Source of the DNA: Pantoea trifolii
GTDB taxonomy: Bacteria; Pseudomonadota; Gammaproteobacteria; Enterobacterales; Enterobacteriaceae
Length of the DNA: 64,000 bases
NCBI RefSeq assembly: GCF_024506435.1
Contig: NZ_JANIET010000001.1
Location: forward strand, 1 to 64,000
Direction of reading: 5' to 3'
The translations under genes and the position numbers were made by a program. Positions 1 to 12,002 of this stretch are shown one piece after another; positions within the stretch are counted from its first letter, which is position 1, and every line of letters begins with the position of its first letter. The notes under the pieces are model-generated. The model saw only the letters and a list, made by a program, of their open reading frames with translations. It had not been told where the DNA came from and did not search any database.

Positions 1-1389
1 TTAAGTGGCGAAAGCGTGTTTCTGCTCGGGCCGCCAGGCATCGCCAAGAGTCTGATTGCCCGCCGATTAAAATACGCCTTCCAGCACGCCCGCGCTTTTG
101 AATACCTGATGACCCGTTTTTCCACCCCGGAAGAGGTGTTTGGTCCGCTATCGATTCAGGCCCTGAAAGATGAAGGGCGTTATCAGCGTCTGACCAAAGG
201 TTATCTGCCGGATGCTGAAATTGTCTTCCTCGACGAAATCTGGAAAGCCGGCCCGGCGATTCTGAATACCTTGCTGACCGCTATCAACGAACGCCGCTTC
301 CGCAATGGCGACAGCGAAGAAAAAATCCCGATGCGCTTGCTGGTTACCGCTTCCAACGAACTGCCGGAAGCCGATAGCGGACTGGAAGCGCTGTATGACC
401 GCATGTTGATTCGCTTGTGGCTGGATAACGTGCATGAGAAGCAGAACTTCCGCAGCATGCTCACCCACCAGCAGGATGAAAACGACAATCCGGTGGCGGA
501 ATCGCTGCGCATCAGCGATGAAGAGTATGAACAGTGGCAGAAAGGCATCAGCCAGGTCAGTTTGCCGGATCACGTGTTTGAACTGATCTATCAGCTACGT
601 CAGCAGTTAGAAACGCTGCCGGATGCGCCGTACATTTCCGATCGTCGCTGGAAGAAAGCCATTCACCTGTTGCAAGCCAGCGCCTTTTACAGCGGTCGCG
701 TGACCATCGCGCCCATCGACTTAGTGCTGCTGAAAGATTGCCTGTGGCATGACGTGGCATCGATGAAACTGCTGGATCGCGAAATCGATACGCTGATGTC
801 GCAACATGCCTGGCAGCAACAGGCTCTGCTGCACAAACTGCAGCAGATCAAAGGCCGCCGTCTGGCGCTGCAACAGCAGCAAAGCGTGGCGCAAGCGCTG
901 ACGCTGGAGAAACACAGCGGCATGTTCAGCCGCAAACCGCACTACGAATTACCCGCCGCCATTACCGATGAGCAGCTGACGCTGATGCTGCAACAGCCGT
1001 TAATGCTGCACGACATGCAGGTGACGCACATTCTGATTGGCCGTGAAGCACTGGAGCAGTGGCTGCTGAAGGGCGGTGAAATTCGCGGCAAGCTGAACGG
1101 CATCGGCTTTGGTCAGACGCTGGATATGCTGGTGGATACGCATCATTGTCTGACGCTGCGCGATGTTAGCCTGCAATCCACGCGTCTGACGCTACCGGGC
1201 GCCAGCAGCAGCAGCGAGATGCCGCAGGAGATCGCCGATGAGTATGACGCGCTGGAAACTCAGCTGCGCGCGCAGCGCACCCTGTTCAGCCAGCATCAGC
1301 GTTGCCTGTTCATTAGCGATGACTGGCTGGCGCGCATTGAAACCAGCCTGCAGGATGTCGCGGAACAGCTGAAACAGGCGAGAAAATGA
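1..1389 (+). CDS. ravA: ATPase RavA (5'-truncated by window edge)
   Basis: MoxR-family AAA+ ATPase that works with ViaA and, in E. coli, binds the inducible lysine decarboxylase LdcI and influences respiratory complexes. The reading frame is open from base 1, so the real start lies upstream; about 462 residues are visible against 498 in E. coli. Walker A (GPPGIAKS) is near the visible N-terminus, Walker B ([11 protein letters not shown]) follows about 60 residues later, and a sensor-like TASNELP segment comes after it. The C-terminal half is the helical LARA-type region. The stop overlaps the viaA start by 4 bp, the usual ravA-viaA coupling. Identification is secure; only the start is missing. 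Confidence 0.95.
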   Translation, partial: LSGESVFLLGPPGIAKSLIARRLKYAFQHARAFEYLMTRFSTPEEVFGPLSIQALKDEGRYQRLTKGYLPDAEIVFLDEIWKAGPAILNTLLTAINERRFRNGDSEEKIPMRLLVTASNELPEADSGLEALYDRMLIRLWLDNVHEKQNFRSMLTHQQDENDNPVAESLRISDEEYEQWQKGISQVSLPDHVFELIYQLRQQLETLPDAPYISDRRWKKAIHLLQASAFYSGRVTIAPIDLVLLKDCLWHDVASMKLLDREIDTLMSQHAWQQQALLHKLQQIKGRRLALQQQQSVAQALTLEKHSGMFSRKPHYELPAAITDEQLTLMLQQPLMLHDMQVTHILIGREALEQWLLKGGEIRGKLNGIGFGQTLDMLVDTHHCLTLRDVSLQSTRLTLPGASSSSEMPQEIADEYDALETQLRAQRTLFSQHQRCLFISDDWLARIETSLQDVAEQLKQARK

Positions 1390-2846
1390 TCTCACTGGAG
1401 ACGCTGAGTGCGCTGCTGTCGATTGGCGAAACCGAGTTAATCGAAGAGCTAATTATCGCGCTGCTCGCCTCGCCGCAGCTGGCGCTGTTCTTTGAGAAGT
1501 TTCCCCGCCTGAAGCAAGCCATGATGCGCGATCTGCCGCGCTGGCGATCGGAGATCGCCGAGCAGATCAAAGTCACGCCGGTGCCAGAAGCGCTGGCGCA
1601 GGAGTTTCAGCTGTTTCAACAGATGCAGCTGCTCAGCACACAACATTTCACCCAGCAGTTACCCAACATCATGACGCAGCTGAAAAGCCTGCCGTCGCCG
1701 TTCATCGAAGAAGCCAGCAAACTGCTGCTGAATGCCGAAAGCGACCAGCTCAGCAACGCGCAACACACCTTGTTCCTGCAACGCTGGCGTCTCAGCCTGA
1801 CGCTGCAAACGCTAACGCTGAATGAAACCATTCTCGAAGAGCAGCGCGAACGCTTGATGGCCGAGCTGCAACAGCGCATGGCGATCAGCGGCCAACTGGC
1901 GCCAATCCTCACCGATGATGATGAAGCCGCCGCCGGACGCCTGTGGGATTTGAGCAAAGCGCCGCTGCAGCACGGCGATTATGAACTGATCGTGCAATAC
2001 GGCGATTTCCTCGCCCAGCAGCCGGAGCTGATGAAGCTGGCGCAGCAGTTGGGTCGCAGCCGCGAAGCTAAATCGGTGCCGTCGCAGGATGCGCCGCTGG
2101 AGGAGTTTCACCAGCTGGTACGCGAACCGGATAACGTGCCGGAAGAGGTCAGCGGCATTCATCAAAGCGATGATGTGCTGCGTCTGTTACCGCCTGAATT
2201 GGCGGCATTGAGCATCAGCGAGTTAGAGCTGGAGTTTTACCGGCGCTTAGTTGAAAAACGCCTGCTGACTTATCGTCTGCAGGGCGATGCGTGGCATGAA
2301 AAAGTCACCATGAGTCCGGTCAGCCACCAGCAGCATGAAGAGCAACCGCGCGGCCCATTTATCGTCTGCGTTGATACGTCCGGTTCGATGGGCGGTTTCA
2401 ACGAACGCTGCGCCAAAGCCTTTTGCCTGGCGCTGCTGAAAGTGGCGCTGGCGGATAAGCGCCGCTGCTACATCATGCTGTTCGCTCATGAAGTGATCGG
2501 CTATGAACTCACCGCCGACAATGGCATTGAGCAGGCAATCCGTTTCCTCAGCCAGCGTTTTCGCGGCGGCACCGATCTCGCTGCCTGCCTTGCGGCGGTG
2601 GTGAAACGCATGGAAGGCAGCGCCTGGCAGGAAGCGGATGCGGTGATCGTCTCTGACTTTATTGCCCAACGTTTGCCGGACGACATCGTCAGCACCATTA
2701 AACAGCGTCAGCGCCAACATCAACAGCGTTTCCATGCGGTGGCGATGTCCCTGCATGGCAAACCCGGCATCCTGCGCATCTTCGATCACATCTGGCGCTT
2801 CGATACCGGCCTGAAAAGCCGTCTGCTGCGCCGCTGGCAGCGCTAA
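1386..2846 (+). CDS. viaA: VWA-domain protein ViaA, RavA partner
   Basis: Partner of RavA; it stimulates RavA ATPase activity in E. coli. The protein has 486 residues (E. coli 483). A long helical N-terminal region is followed by a von Willebrand factor A domain whose metal-ion (MIDAS) motif DTSGSMG begins at Asp330. A further SDFIAQRLP segment occupies the later MIDAS Asp position. The start overlaps the ravA stop in an ATGA arrangement, so translation is probably coupled. A 67-bp gap separates it from ovoA downstream, where E. coli has the convergent gene asnA. Confidence 0.95.
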   Translation: MISLETLSALLSIGETELIEELIIALLASPQLALFFEKFPRLKQAMMRDLPRWRSEIAEQIKVTPVPEALAQEFQLFQQMQLLSTQHFTQQLPNIMTQLKSLPSPFIEEASKLLLNAESDQLSNAQHTLFLQRWRLSLTLQTLTLNETILEEQRERLMAELQQRMAISGQLAPILTDDDEAAAGRLWDLSKAPLQHGDYELIVQYGDFLAQQPELMKLAQQLGRSREAKSVPSQDAPLEEFHQLVREPDNVPEEVSGIHQSDDVLRLLPPELAALSISELELEFYRRLVEKRLLTYRLQGDAWHEKVTMSPVSHQQHEEQPRGPFIVCVDTSGSMGGFNERCAKAFCLALLKVALADKRRCYIMLFAHEVIGYELTADNGIEQAIRFLSQRFRGGTDLAACLAAVVKRMEGSAWQEADAVIVSDFIAQRLPDDIVSTIKQRQRQHQQRFHAVAMSLHGKPGILRIFDHIWRFDTGLKSRLLRRWQR

Positions 2847-2913
2847 TTCATCTGACGGAAATGCTAATTTGCTATATTGATAAGTTCGAGCACATAGCAA
2901 ACTGGAGCATCTT

Positions 2914-5040
2914 GTGACGACCGCCCAACTTCCCGTACCAACCCGCACGCTAAAACTTTCCGGCCATAACTCCGAACAAAAACGGGCCGAGCTGCTGGCG
3001 TACTTCACCCAAACCTGGGAACTGTATGAAAGCTTGTTTGATTGCCTGGCGGACGAGCGCGCCTGGTTTAACAAAGCCATTTCGTTGCGCCATCCGCTGA
3101 TCTTCTATTTTGGCCACACCGCGACCTTCTACATTAATAAGCTGATGGCGGGCCGCTATCTCGATCAACGCGTTGACGATCGCATCGAAGCGATGATGGC
3201 GATCGGCGTCGATGAGATGAGTTGGGACGATCTCAACGACAGCCATTACGACTGGCCGAGCATCGCAGAGGTGCGCGACTATCGTGGCAAAGTGAAAAGC
3301 CTGGTGAGTGAGTTTATTCGCACTATGCCGCTGGAACTGCCAATCGGCTGGGACAGCCCGGCGTGGGTGGTGTTGATGGGCATTGAGCACGAGCGTATTC
3401 ATCTGGAAACCTCCAGCGTGCTGATGCGCCAGTTGCCGATTGAATGGGTCAAGCCGCAGCCGTACTGGCCGGTTTGTCCGCAGGCGCGTCACGATCGTCA
3501 ATCGGTACCGGAAAATGCCCTGATCGCGATGCCCGGCGGCCGCGTGCAGCAGGGCAAAACCGACGACACCTATGGCTGGGATAACGAATACGGCAGTCAG
3601 CAAACCGAACTCAAGCCGTTTAAGGCCAGTAAGATGCTGGTCAGCAATGCCGAGTTTTATCGCTTCATTGCGGCGGACGGTTATAACAATCGCCGCTGGT
3701 GGGATGACGAAGGTTGGGGCTGGCGTGAATTCTCCGGCGCACAGATGCCGACATTCTGGGTCGGTGACGAAAAGCTGCCCGATCAGCTAAAACTGCGCGT
3801 GCTGGCCGAAGAAGTGGCGATGCCGTGGGATTGGCCAGCGGAAGTGAATCAACTGGAAGCCGCCGCTTTCTGCCGCTGGCTGGCCGAAGAGACCGGTAAA
3901 TCTATTCAGCTTCCCTGCGAGGCCGAATGGGCGCTGCTGCGTGAGCAGGTTGGCGGCGATCAGCCTGATTGGATTGAAGCACCGGGCAATATCAATCTGG
4001 CGTATTGGGCTTCCTCCAGCCCCGTCGACCGTTTCGCGCAGGGTGAGTTTTACGACATCGTCGGCAACGTTTGGCAGTGGACCACGACGCCAACCAACGG
4101 TTTCGAAGGCTTTAAGGTGCATCCGCTGTACGACGACTTCTCGACGCCGACCTTTGATGGCAAACATGCGCTAATCAAAGGTGGCAGCTGGATTTCTACC
4201 GGCAACGAAGCGCTGAAATCTGCGCGCTACGCTTTCCGTCGTCACTTCTTCCAGCACGCCGGTTTCCGCTATGTGGTTTCTTCCCATGAAGAGAGCATGG
4301 CCCTCAATCCCTATGAAACTGACAGCATGGTGTCGCAGTATCTCGATTTCCAGTACGGGCCGAGCTACTACAACGTGCCTAACTACGCGGCGGCACTGGT
4401 GGAAAAACTGCTGCCGCACTGCACTGCGCGCGGTCAGGCGCTGGACATCGGCTGCGCTACCGGGCGTGCCAGCTTTGAACTGGCACGACACTTCGACGCG
4501 GTAACCGGCATGGATTACTCGGCGCGTTTTATTGATGTCGCGCTGCAGCTGACCTCCGGTGAGGATTTCCGCTATGTTGTGCCCGAAGAAGGGGATCTGG
4601 TGGAGTATCGTCAGGTGCGGCTGAAAGAGTTTGGTCTCGAAGCAGAGCAAGCGCAGCGCATTCAGTTTGTGCAGGGCGATGCCTGTAACCTGAAGCCGCA
4701 GCCGGATCGTTACGATCTGGTGCTGGCCTCTAACCTGATTGATCGTCTGCGTCAGCCGAAGCGCTTCCTGCAGGATATTATCCCGATGATCCGTTCCGGC
4801 GGTTTGCTGGTGCTGTCATCGCCGTATACCTGGCTGGAAGATTTCACACCAAAAGAGAACTGGCTGGGCGGTGTGCGCGAAAATGGCGAAGCACTGACGA
4901 CCTATCAGGCGCTGCAGCGTCTGTTGCGTGATGCTTTCGACGAAGTGGCACCGCCGCAGGATGTGCCCTTTGTGATCCGCGAAACGGCGCGCAAATTCCA
5001 GCACACGCAGGCGCAAGTGACCTTCTGGCGTAAGCGCTAA
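2914..5040 (+). CDS. ovoA: 5-histidylcysteine sulfoxide synthase / methyltransferase OvoA
   Basis: Iron-dependent sulfoxide synthase that joins cysteine to the imidazole C5 of histidine, the first step to ovothiol A; its C-terminal domain N-methylates 5-thiohistidine. Three domains are visible in 708 residues. The first is a DinB-like N-terminus with His60/His68 and the iron-binding H-x3-H-x-E motif at His159/His163/Glu165. The second is a formylglycine-generating-enzyme-like domain at about 200-455, with WDNEYG, NVWQW and GGSWIS segments. The third is a SAM methyltransferase with LDIGCATG starting at residue 510. The start is GTG with GGAG about 8 bp upstream. The sulfoxide lyase OvoB needed for the pathway is not in the window. 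The gene occupies the asnA position beside asnC. Confidence 0.93.
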   Translation: MTTAQLPVPTRTLKLSGHNSEQKRAELLAYFTQTWELYESLFDCLADERAWFNKAISLRHPLIFYFGHTATFYINKLMAGRYLDQRVDDRIEAMMAIGVDEMSWDDLNDSHYDWPSIAEVRDYRGKVKSLVSEFIRTMPLELPIGWDSPAWVVLMGIEHERIHLETSSVLMRQLPIEWVKPQPYWPVCPQARHDRQSVPENALIAMPGGRVQQGKTDDTYGWDNEYGSQQTELKPFKASKMLVSNAEFYRFIAADGYNNRRWWDDEGWGWREFSGAQMPTFWVGDEKLPDQLKLRVLAEEVAMPWDWPAEVNQLEAAAFCRWLAEETGKSIQLPCEAEWALLREQVGGDQPDWIEAPGNINLAYWASSSPVDRFAQGEFYDIVGNVWQWTTTPTNGFEGFKVHPLYDDFSTPTFDGKHALIKGGSWISTGNEALKSARYAFRRHFFQHAGFRYVVSSHEESMALNPYETDSMVSQYLDFQYGPSYYNVPNYAAALVEKLLPHCTARGQALDIGCATGRASFELARHFDAVTGMDYSARFIDVALQLTSGEDFRYVVPEEGDLVEYRQVRLKEFGLEAEQAQRIQFVQGDACNLKPQPDRYDLVLASNLIDRLRQPKRFLQDIIPMIRSGGLLVLSSPYTWLEDFTPKENWLGGVRENGEALTTYQALQRLLRDAFDEVAPPQDVPFVIRETARKFQHTQAQVTFWRKR

Positions 5041-5146
5041 AAAGCAGGCAGACAACGGCAAGGCTGTTGTCTGCACCTTGCCTGCACCGCTAATTTGCTG
5101 CACATTCTCCTCTATTCATAGAAGAAGAACTCAACGAGGATGGATA

Positions 5147-5608
5147 ATGGCGGAACACCTTCAGCTGGATAACCTGGATCGCGGCATTCTGAATGCGCTG
5201 TTACAGAATGCGCGCACCGCCTATGCCGAGCTCGCCAAACAGTTCAACGTCAGCCCCGGCACTATTCATGTGCGGGTGGAGAAGATGCGTCAGGCGGGCA
5301 TTATTTTAGGCACGCGCGTGGAGATCGATCCGCGTCAGCTCGGCTTCGATGTGTGCTGCTTTATCGGCATTATCCTCAAAAGCGCGCGCGATTATCCGGC
5401 GGCGCTGAGCAAACTCGACGCGCTGGATGAAGTGGTGGAAGCTTGGTACACCACCGGCCATTACAGCATCTTTATCAAAGTGATGTGCCGATCGATCGAT
5501 GCCTTGCAACAGGTATTGATCAACAAGATCCAGACCATCGACGAAATCCAATCCACCGAAACCCTGATCTCACTGCAAAACCCGATCATGCGCACCATTA
5601 AGCCGTGA
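5147..5608 (+). CDS. asnC: Transcriptional regulator AsnC (Lrp/AsnC family)
   Basis: Lrp/AsnC-family regulator; in E. coli it activates asnA when asparagine is scarce and represses its own gene. The protein has 153 residues (E. coli 152), with an N-terminal helix-turn-helix (about 10-55, including YAELAKQFNVSPGTIHVRVEKM) and a C-terminal RAM ligand-binding domain. The ATG at 5147 is preferred over an in-frame start 69 bp upstream because an AACGAGGA ribosome-binding site sits 6-7 bp before it and the product begins MAEHLQLDNLDR as in E. coli. Its classical target asnA is absent from the adjacent position, which now holds ovoA. Confidence 0.95.
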   Translation: MAEHLQLDNLDRGILNALLQNARTAYAELAKQFNVSPGTIHVRVEKMRQAGIILGTRVEIDPRQLGFDVCCFIGIILKSARDYPAALSKLDALDEVVEAWYTTGHYSIFIKVMCRSIDALQQVLINKIQTIDEIQSTETLISLQNPIMRTIKP

Positions 5609-5632
5609 TCCCTCTCTAAGCTGTGCACAAAC

Positions 5633-5736
5633 TTATCCCCGGCAGATCGCGCGTATGGCGCGACTTGTCGCCTGATGCTTTCATCTATTAACCCTGTTTT
5701 CCACAGGTGGATCACGGCTTGATCACAGCGTACAAT
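5633..5736 (+). promoter_or_regulatory. mioC promoter with DnaA-box-like sites
   Basis: The stretch between asnC and mioC closely follows the E. coli mioC promoter. A -10 hexamer TACAAT is at 5731-5736 with a weak -35 TGGATC at 5708-5713 (17-bp spacer). Just upstream is the DnaA-box-like TTTTCCACA (5697-5705), and a second box-like TTATCCCCG lies at 5633-5641. In E. coli, DnaA represses this promoter, and transcription from it enters oriC. Regulation here is inferred from the similarity. Confidence 0.7.
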
Positions 5737-5762
5737 GCTCGCCTTTAGTGCGGGAGAGCATC

Positions 5763-6203
5763 ATGGCCGATATTACGTTAATCAGTGGAAGTACCCTTGG
5801 CAGCGCCGAATATGTTGCTGAACATCTGGAAGAAAAACTGCAGGAAGCGGGCTTCTCAACCGAGGTGCTGCATGGCCCAGAGCTGGATGAGCTGCAACCG
5901 GAAGGCATCTGGCTGATTGTGACCTCCACGCACGGTGCCGGTGAACTGCCTGATAATTTGCTTCCTTTATATGAAGCACTGCAAGAGACAAAACCGGACC
6001 TCTCGGGCTTACGTTATGGCGCAGTCGGCATCGGTAATCATGAATACGACCTTTTCTGCGGCGCGATCAAGCTGCTGGAAGAGCAATTGAACCAGTTGGG
6101 CGCCAAACGCATTGGCGATCGACTGGAGATCGACGTGCTGGAGCATGAGATCCCGGAAGACGCGGCTGAAGTGTGGGTCGCCACATGGAAAACGCAGATT
6201 TAA
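5763..6203 (+). CDS. mioC: FMN-binding protein MioC (flavodoxin-like)
   Basis: Short-chain flavodoxin; in E. coli it binds FMN and supports biotin synthase activity in vitro. The protein has 146 residues (E. coli 147). The phosphate-binding loop is at SGSTLGSAEYVAE near the N-terminus, and the flavin-stacking STHGAGELPDN and GIGNHEYDLFCGA loops follow. The start at ATG 5763 follows a GGGAGAG ribosome-binding site; an upstream in-frame start is less likely because it lacks one. Its position directly before oriC is the conserved enterobacterial arrangement. Confidence 0.95.
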   Translation: MADITLISGSTLGSAEYVAEHLEEKLQEAGFSTEVLHGPELDELQPEGIWLIVTSTHGAGELPDNLLPLYEALQETKPDLSGLRYGAVGIGNHEYDLFCGAIKLLEEQLNQLGAKRIGDRLEIDVLEHEIPEDAAEVWVATWKTQI

Positions 6204-6284
6204 AACGATCGTCAGTGGCTGGGGATCGGGAAATTACAATGATCCCCAGTTGATTGCGCTGTTTTTTTACTTTAAACACGCGAT

Positions 6285-6556
6285 CGACTGTGGATAACAT
6301 AGCCTGATTCATGCGTATAACCAGTAGTTATCCAAAGAACAACGGTTGCTTCTATTTTGACCTGTGTATAAGTCGCTATTTTGATCCCAGCTTATACGGA
6401 TCAGGATCACCGATCATTCACAGCTAATGATCTTCTCTAATCTGCTGTTAAGCCTGCGCTTTTCGAGGTTATCAACAGCAAGGTGCGATCCTAATAGTAG
6501 ATCTAACAGAGAGATCATATAAAAGACTTAAGATCCTTTCTTTTAAACCTCAGGAT
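6285..6556. other. oriC: Chromosomal replication origin oriC
   Basis: Lies between mioC and mnmG as in E. coli, read in reverse relative to the usual oriC numbering. DnaA boxes: R4-type TGTGGATAA at 6289-6297 (perfect), R3-type TTATCCAAA at 6328-6336, R2-type TGTGTATAA at 6363-6371, and an R1-position TTATCAACA at 6469-6477 with one change from consensus. About 15 GATC (Dam/SeqA) sites lie between 6206 and 6613. Three AT-rich 13-mer units, read on the minus strand and each starting GATCT, cover 6491-6503, 6504-6516 and 6523-6535 and form the unwinding region beside mnmG. The block around 6382-6420 (GATCCCAGCTTATACGGATC onward) matches the conserved central part of enterobacterial oriC. Confidence 0.93.
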
Positions 6557-6645
6557 CCCGCGACTTTCGCCGCCGACATTATTTCAGTAGAATCCACCGC
6601 CCAGGGCAACGATCCCTGTCCGAAACATTAACGAGGACCCACTTC

Positions 6646-8535
6646 ATGTTTTATCCAGATCCTTTTGACGTCATCGTAATCGGTGGTGGTCATGCGGGCA
6701 CCGAGGCCGCGATGGCCGCAGCCCGAATGGGTCAGCAAACCCTGTTACTCACCCATAACATTGATACGCTTGGACAAATGTCCTGTAACCCGGCGATCGG
6801 TGGCATCGGGAAAGGACATCTGGTGAAGGAAGTGGATGCCTTAGGCGGTTTGATGGCCACGGCAATTGACCAGGCAGGTATCCAGTTTAGGATACTAAAC
6901 GCGAGCAAAGGCCCCGCCGTTCGTGCCACTCGTGCTCAGGCTGACCGTGTACTGTATCGCCAGGCGGTACGCACTGCGCTGGAGAATCAGCCGAACCTGA
7001 TGATCTTCCAGCAGGCGGTTGACGATCTGATTGTGGAAAACGATCGTGTCGTCGGTGCGGTGACGCAAATGGGCTTGAAGTTCCGCGCCAAAACCGTGGT
7101 GCTGACCGTTGGAACCTTCCTTGATGGCAAAATCCACATTGGCCTGGATAACTACAGCGGTGGCCGTGCAGGCGATCCGCCATCAATCCCATTGGCAAAA
7201 CGCCTGCGTGCACTGCCGCTGCGCGTAAATCGTCTGAAAACCGGTACGCCGCCACGTATCGACGCACGCTCGATTGATTTTTCAGTGCTAACACCGCAGC
7301 ACGGTGATAATCCGATGCCGGTGTTCTCGTTCATGGGCAAGGTTTCACAGCATCCACAGCAAGTGCCGTGCTGGATCACCTACACCAACGAACAGACGCA
7401 TGACGTGATCCGCAATAACCTCGATCGCAGCCCGATGTATGCCGGGATCATCGAAGGTATTGGTCCACGTTACTGTCCGTCGATCGAAGACAAAGTGATG
7501 CGCTTTGCCGATCGCAACGCGCATCAGATCTTCCTGGAGCCGGAAGGCCTTACCAGCAACGAGATCTACCCGAATGGTATCTCCACCAGCCTGCCGTTTG
7601 ACGTACAGATGCAGATCGTACGTTCGATGAAAGGACTGGAAAACGCGAAGATCATCCGTCCGGGTTATGCTATTGAGTATGACTTCTTCGATCCACGCGA
7701 TCTTAAACCGACGCTGGAGAGCAAATTTATCCACGGCCTGTTCTTTGCTGGCCAGATCAACGGCACCACCGGCTACGAAGAAGCGGCAGCGCAAGGTTTG
7801 CTGGCTGGTCTGAACGCAGCACGCGCTTCCGCCGACAAAGAAGGCTGGGCGCCACGCCGCGATCAGGCTTATCTCGGTGTGCTGGTTGACGATCTCTGCA
7901 CGCTTGGCACGAAAGAGCCGTACCGCATGTTTACATCGCGCGCGGAGTACCGCTTGATGCTGCGCGAAGATAACGCCGATCTGCGTTTGACCGAAGCCGG
8001 TCGCGAACTCGGTCTGGTTGATGATGCACGCTGGGCGCGCTACAACCAGAAACTGGAAGCGATTGAGCAGGAGCGTCAACGTCTGCGCGATCTGTGGGTG
8101 CATCCAAAATCGGATAACGTGGCTGAAGTGAACGCGGTGATCAGCGCGCCGCTTACCAAAGAAGCCAGCGGTGAAGATCTGCTACGTCGTCCAGAGATGA
8201 CCTATCCGCTGCTGACGTCACTCGCCAGCTACGGTCCGGCACTGCCTGATGAGCAAGCCGCTGAGCAGGTGGAGATTCAGGTGAAATACGAAGGATACAT
8301 TGCTCGTCAGCAGGAAGAGATTGATCGCCAGCTGCGTAATGAAAACACCTTGTTGCCTGTTGAGCTCGACTATCGTCAGGTGAATGGCTTGTCGAATGAA
8401 GTGATCGCCAAACTCAACGATCACAAACCGACGTCCATCGGCCAGGCTTCGCGTATTTCGGGTATCACGCCTGCGGCAATCTCAATTCTACTGATTTACC
8501 TGAAAAAACAGGGCCTGCTGCGTAAAAGCGCCTGA
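6646..8535 (+). CDS. mnmG: tRNA uridine-5-carboxymethylaminomethyl modification enzyme MnmG
   Basis: FAD-binding subunit of the MnmE-MnmG complex, which installs the (carboxymethyl)aminomethyl group on wobble uridine 34 of certain tRNAs; its partner mnmE is also in this window. The 629 residues match E. coli length. The FAD dinucleotide-binding motif [10 protein letters not shown] is at about 13-22, the catalytic [14 protein letters not shown] segment (Cys) is near residue 47, and a C-terminal helical domain ends in the tRNA-binding tail. The start has a clear GAGGA ribosome-binding site (near 6632). Transcription leaves the adjacent oriC. Confidence 0.97.
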   Translation: MFYPDPFDVIVIGGGHAGTEAAMAAARMGQQTLLLTHNIDTLGQMSCNPAIGGIGKGHLVKEVDALGGLMATAIDQAGIQFRILNASKGPAVRATRAQADRVLYRQAVRTALENQPNLMIFQQAVDDLIVENDRVVGAVTQMGLKFRAKTVVLTVGTFLDGKIHIGLDNYSGGRAGDPPSIPLAKRLRALPLRVNRLKTGTPPRIDARSIDFSVLTPQHGDNPMPVFSFMGKVSQHPQQVPCWITYTNEQTHDVIRNNLDRSPMYAGIIEGIGPRYCPSIEDKVMRFADRNAHQIFLEPEGLTSNEIYPNGISTSLPFDVQMQIVRSMKGLENAKIIRPGYAIEYDFFDPRDLKPTLESKFIHGLFFAGQINGTTGYEEAAAQGLLAGLNAARASADKEGWAPRRDQAYLGVLVDDLCTLGTKEPYRMFTSRAEYRLMLREDNADLRLTEAGRELGLVDDARWARYNQKLEAIEQERQRLRDLWVHPKSDNVAEVNAVISAPLTKEASGEDLLRRPEMTYPLLTSLASYGPALPDEQAAEQVEIQVKYEGYIARQQEEIDRQLRNENTLLPVELDYRQVNGLSNEVIAKLNDHKPTSIGQASRISGITPAAISILLIYLKKQGLLRKSA

Positions 8536-8582
8536 TAGACTTTGGGGCGAGGCAACTCGCCCCCGTTAATGGAATTCTCGTC

Positions 8583-9200
8583 GTGATCAACAAACTCTCC
8601 TCGCTGCTCAATGCGGCAAACATTTCCCTTACCGATCAACAAAAACAGCAGTTGGTTGGCTATGTTGAGTTGCTGCATAAGTGGAATAAGGCCTATAACC
8701 TGACATCGGTGCGCGATCCGCAGCAGATGCTGGTGCGCCATATTCTCGACAGCGTGGTGGTTGAGCCACATTTGCAGGGCGAACGCTTTATTGATGTGGG
8801 CACCGGTCCGGGCTTACCGGGTATTCCGCTGGCAATTGTGCGCCCGCAATCGCATTTCACCTTGTTGGATAGCCTTGGCAAACGCGTGCGTTTCCTGCGT
8901 CAGGTACAACATGAGTTAGGACTTACTAACGTCACGCCAGTGCAGAGCCGCGTTGAAGAGTTCCCGTCTGAGCCGCCATTTGATGGTGTTATCAGCCGTG
9001 CATTTGCGTCACTTGAAGATATGCTGAACTGGTGCCATCATCTGCCGAGCCCTGAAGGTCGCTTTTATGCCCTGAAAGGCGTGCGTCCGGATGATGAAAT
9101 TGCTGCATTACCCGCAGGCTTTACAGTAGAGAAAATTCAACCGCTGCAGGTACCCGAACTGGATGGTGAACGTCATCTGGTGGTGATAACCCGCCAATAG
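8583..9200 (+). CDS. rsmG: 16S rRNA (guanine527-N7)-methyltransferase RsmG
   Basis: SAM-dependent methyltransferase acting on G527 of 16S rRNA; its loss gives low-level streptomycin resistance in E. coli. The protein has 205 residues (E. coli 207). The SAM-binding motif [15 protein letters not shown] is near residue 67, followed by [12 protein letters not shown], and a SRAFAS segment follows. The start is GTG (product [10 protein letters not shown]). It follows mnmG by 47 bp, the usual mnmG-rsmG operon. Confidence 0.95.
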   Translation: MINKLSSLLNAANISLTDQQKQQLVGYVELLHKWNKAYNLTSVRDPQQMLVRHILDSVVVEPHLQGERFIDVGTGPGLPGIPLAIVRPQSHFTLLDSLGKRVRFLRQVQHELGLTNVTPVQSRVEEFPSEPPFDGVISRAFASLEDMLNWCHHLPSPEGRFYALKGVRPDDEIAALPAGFTVEKIQPLQVPELDGERHLVVITRQ

Positions 9201-9913
9201 CCTTTTAAACGGTATGGATTTAAGCCAGTTCATGCCGTTTGCCTTCGTCTTTTCACTGAACGAAAAAGCAGCGATTGAACACTTTTAGGTAAACGCTTTT
9301 ATTTAGCAGGGCAGGGCGAGCGAGTTAACAACTCCGACGGAAATTATCCGAAAAGCTCTGTTACATTTAACGAACATTTCACATTTCATTATCACTTAGA
9401 TCACTTTATTGCGTGTATTTACCCAACCAAATAATCACTGGGGAAAATATAACTTTGCAATAAATTGGCGTGCGTAATATCAGTTTTGCGTTTTTATTGC
9501 AGCGCATGATGTCAATAGAGTGTTTTTCTCGAAAATCGTAGTGCATCACCTAATAAATAAATTTAATGCACTGATTTATTGATGCTTTAGGCGTATTTGA
9601 AATCGTATAAATCTTGTCTGATACAAATTCAGTCAGGCATTCCTTGTTTATTATGTGATCTAAAGCACGCTTTAAAAGCAAGTCGATCGGGCATTTTCAG
9701 CATTTAAGTCAGACATTGCCTAAAGACGATGTTTTGAAAAATAGCCCTTCAGAAAGAAATTTAAATAATTGTTCACCTTTTCGCTACTTACCGATTGAAA
9801 TCGCAGGTGGCGCCCGTATAATTTGCACGGCTTTTGCTGCTTGACTCAAATGAGTAAAGGCAGTCTTATACGACACGCGACATACCCCGTTCGGGGCAGG
9901 AGAGTTCAGCGTC
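9201..9913. other. Gene-free region upstream of the atp operon
   Basis: About 710 bp with no credible coding sequence and higher A+T than its surroundings. Just after rsmG is a hairpin (AAACGGTATG at 9207-9216 pairing with CATGCCGTTT at 9231-9240, one G-U pair) with no T-run, possibly an mRNA 3' end. ATCACTT occurs twice, 9 bp apart, at 9391 and 9400. The atp promoter is at the right end. E. coli also has a long gap here, so the length itself is ordinary. Confidence 0.6.
9795..9822 (+). promoter_or_regulatory. Predicted atpI promoter (sigma-70)
   Basis: -35 TTGAAA (9795-9800) and a perfect -10 TATAAT (9817-9822) with a 16-bp spacer, about 90 bp before the atpI start. It is the best sigma-70 match in the 700-bp leader region and corresponds in position to the main E. 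coli atp operon promoter. Confidence 0.75.
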
Positions 9914-11121
<1,208 letters not shown>

Positions 11122-11152
11122 TTTTTATCTCAACACTTAAGCTTTTAACTGA

Positions 11153-11493
<341 letters not shown>

Positions 11494-11517
11494 TAACTTA
11501 ATAAGAGGCATTGTGCT

Positions 11518-11988
11518 GTGAACATTAATGCAACAATCCTCGGCCAGGCCATCGCGTTCATTCTGTTTGTCGCGTTCTGCATGAAGTACGTATGGCCGCC
11601 GATTATGGCTGCCATCGAAAAGCGCCAGAAAGAAATTGCTGAAGGCCTTGCTTCTGCTGAGCGCGCGAAGAAAGATTTAGATCTCGCGCAGGCCAATGCG
11701 ACCGACCAGCTGAAAAAAGCGAAAGAAGACGCTCAGGTCATTATCGAGCAGGCGAACAAACGCCGTGCCCAGATTCTGGACGAAGCGAAAACCGAAGCTG
11801 AGACTGAACGTAACCGCATCGTGGCACAGGCGCAGGCAGAAATTGATGCCGAGCGTTCGCGTGCCCGTGAAGAGCTGCGTAAGCAAGTCGCGTTGCTGGC
11901 ATTAGCTGGCGCCGAGAAAATCATCGAACGTTCCGTGGATGAAGCTGCTAACAGCGACATCGTTGATAAACTGGTCGCTGAACTGTAA
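11518..11988 (+). CDS. atpF: ATP synthase Fo subunit b
   Basis: Peripheral-stalk subunit, 156 residues as in E. coli: an N-terminal membrane helix (about 5-25), then a long charged coiled-coil ([23 protein letters not shown] onward) that binds the delta subunit. The start is GTG at 11518, preceded by AAGAGGCA; the product begins [11 protein letters not shown] 107-bp gap after atpE holds a possible stem (the wobble-tolerant pair around 11456-11486), perhaps related to differential expression of c. Confidence 0.95.
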   Translation: MNINATILGQAIAFILFVAFCMKYVWPPIMAAIEKRQKEIAEGLASAERAKKDLDLAQANATDQLKKAKEDAQVIIEQANKRRAQILDEAKTEAETERNRIVAQAQAEIDAERSRAREELRKQVALLALAGAEKIIERSVDEAANSDIVDKLVAEL

Positions 11989-12002
11989 GGAGGGAGGGGC
12001 TG

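Noticed and set aside
2247..3080. 277-codon minus-strand frame across the viaA end and ovoA start
   Set aside because: Antisense to two confidently identified genes, with low-complexity His/Arg/Ala composition typical of GC-rich shadow frames.
9201..9913. Missing gene or foreign insertion in the 710-bp gap before atpI
   Set aside because: No coding frame with a start and ribosome-binding site was found, and E. coli has a gap of similar size here.
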